Source: UBA12481 sp942493265 (GTDB lineage Bacteria > Bacteroidota > Bacteroidia > Bacteroidales > UBA12481). Taken from it: a DNA stretch of 64,000 nucleotides. The stretch's first letter is position 1. Each line of letters starts with the position of its first letter. A model generated the notes under the pieces. It had not been told where the DNA came from and made no database searches. It saw nothing but the letters and a program-made list of their open reading frames with translations. The position numbers were made by a program, and so were the translations under genes. Where the stretch lies: the NCBI GenBank assembly GCA_942493265.1, contig OW818688.1, positions 3,658,001 through 3,722,000 on the forward strand, read 5' to 3'. Shown here one piece after another: positions 63,322 to 64,000 of the stretch.

Positions 63322-63855
63322 ATGGTAGAGCGTATAAAAGAGATCATTTTAAAAGAGGGATTAACATCTGGATCCTTTGCGGACTTAATCGGTGTGCAGC
63401 GCAGCAGCATGTCTCACATTCTTAATGGCCGGAATAACCCAAGCCTTGATTTCATTGTGAAGACCATTCAGCACATTCCAACGCTCAACCCAGAATGGCT
63501 CCTGACCGGCATCGGAAATATGTACCGGTCCGACAATTCTGTTCAACCTGTCTTTGTACCCAGGGACCGATCCATTTTCGATCATGTCCCGGAGAAACCT
63601 GCACCGGTTACCGAAAAACCTTCTCCGGTACCCGAAAAATCGGCTCCAATGCCTGAAAAACCAGCTTTGGTGGTTGAAAAGACTGTTTCGGTACCAGAAC
63701 CTGTTTCTGAGCAAACATCCCTTCATGAATCTAAAGTCATTGAAAAACAAATAGATACAACGAAATTAAGTGGCCGATTGGTCGATAAGGTTTTAATATT
63801 TTATAACGACCGCACCTATGATGAGTTTTCCAAGACTCAGAAACCGGAAATCTGA
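63322..63855 (+). CDS. HTH (XRE-like) regulator with Pro/Glu/Lys repeat linker
   Basis: A 177-residue protein. Residues 1-68 form a helix-turn-helix domain (FADLIGVQRSSMSHILNGRNNPS, then NPEWLLTGIGNMY) of a type common in Bacteroidota. Residues 90-126 are five imperfect repeats of the EKPxPVP type. Residues 140-177 form a short conserved-looking tail (VDKVLIFYNDRTYDEF). There is no membrane segment or protease domain. I chose ATG 63322 because the upstream TTG at 63295 lies inside the promoter. It may bind the repeats upstream and control itself; the target is unknown. Confidence 0.82.
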   Translation: MVERIKEIILKEGLTSGSFADLIGVQRSSMSHILNGRNNPSLDFIVKTIQHIPTLNPEWLLTGIGNMYRSDNSVQPVFVPRDRSIFDHVPEKPAPVTEKPSPVPEKSAPMPEKPALVVEKTVSVPEPVSEQTSLHESKVIEKQIDTTKLSGRLVDKVLIFYNDRTYDEFSKTQKPEI

Positions 63856-63873
63856 GAATCCGGTCGATTTGTT

Positions 63874-63898
63874 TATTTTTGCCGCCAGATAATCTGGC
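63874..63898 (+). promoter_or_regulatory. pyrD promoter and initial dyad
   Basis: TATTTTTG (63874-63881) is a perfect -7 element, with TCTG (3/4 to TTTG) 19 bases before it. It is followed at once by a 15-base palindrome GCCAGAT-A-ATCTGGC (63884-63898), placed at the predicted transcription start and ending 3 bases before the pyrD ATG. Confidence 0.5.
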
Positions 63899-63901
63899 AC
63901 C

Positions 63902-64000
63902 ATGTTCTATAAAAAAGTCCTCCTCCCATTTCTCTTCCTTTTCAACCCGGAGTTTATCCATGGGGTTACCTTTTTCTTCTTTAGTAATTTTCCCTTCCTG
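63902..64000 (+). CDS. pyrD: Dihydroorotate dehydrogenase (quinone), N-terminal fragment
   Basis: The frame from ATG 63902 is open to the window edge (33 codons). Its start, MFYKKVLLPFLFLFNPEFIH, matches the membrane-associating N-terminal helices of class 2 dihydroorotate dehydrogenase, which typically read like LLFLFDPEKAHH. The enzyme would feed electrons from pyrimidine synthesis to quinone. Only the N-terminus is present, so the call rests on this short stretch. Confidence 0.6.
   Translation, partial: MFYKKVLLPFLFLFNPEFIHGVTFFFFSNFPFL

Noticed and set aside
63385..63750. Minus-strand open frame opposite the HTH gene
   Set aside because: It is a shadow produced by the repetitive Pro/Glu/Lys codons of the plus-strand gene and has no start context or family features.

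Overview
This window is a chromosomal stretch from a member of the Bacteroidota, probably class Bacteroidia. The signs are lineage-typical genes (the MoxR/DUF58/BatA/BatB/BatC cluster, DUF4301, DUF5916, LptD next to RidA, and rpsF-rpsR-rplI without ssb). There is also a secreted protease with a type IX-like C-terminal domain, a cobalamin riboswitch driving a BtuB/BtuG-like pair, and many copies of the Bacteroidota promoter signature TTTG-N19-TAnnTTTG. Shine-Dalgarno sequences are mostly weak. The order cannot be fixed from sequence alone. The gene content suggests a fermentative heterotroph: acetate and butyrate kinase pathways sit beside a TCA-type segment, and no respiratory complexes lie in the window.

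Layout. 1-5418 (minus): an aerotolerance-type operon, moxR - DUF58 - BatD-like - batA - batB/batC. The last two are fused in one frame and run off the left edge. 5492-9608: truA, then on minus a free-methionine-sulfoxide reductase, a DUF4301 protein and aroE, and a divergent small HTH regulator. 9667-17089 (minus): DUF5916 outer-membrane protein, EamA transporter, dnaA, MCE/MlaD-family protein, and a secreted amidase. 17151-20141 (plus): lptD and ridA, butted together. 20185-21283 (minus): ribosomal proteins L9, S18 and S6. 21427-26553 (plus): dnaX and secA. 26554-30050 (minus): dapA, a DUF6913-like gene and ligA.

30133-33360 is a vitamin B12 uptake unit: a riboswitch, a TonB-dependent receptor, and an overlapping propeller lipoprotein. 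33433-48036 holds a secreted serine protease, a thioredoxin-like lipid- or thiol-stress type protein, a GT2 enzyme, argS, ffh, folD, a second TonB receptor, gamma-glutamyltransferase, a TPR protein and a PlsC-like acyltransferase. 48021-57026 (minus) carries a large FAD/Fe-S oxidoreductase and a TCA block in transcription order aconitase - isocitrate dehydrogenase - citrate synthase - malate dehydrogenase. 57213-62417 (plus) is a tight operon pta - hbd - ackA - ptb - buk for energy conservation from acyl-CoAs. It is followed by tRNA-Gly(CCC), about 0.75 kb of AT-rich non-coding DNA with repeats and dyads, a HTH regulator with a Pro/Glu/Lys repeat tail, and the start of pyrD.

There is no insertion sequence, prophage, CRISPR array or rRNA. 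Most of the window is conserved core genome. The least explained parts are the AT-rich region at 62551-63309, the batB-batC fusion, the DUF4301 protein (which carries motifs resembling UDP-sugar pyrophosphorylases), and several promoters placed so close to start codons that the mRNAs should be leaderless or nearly so.
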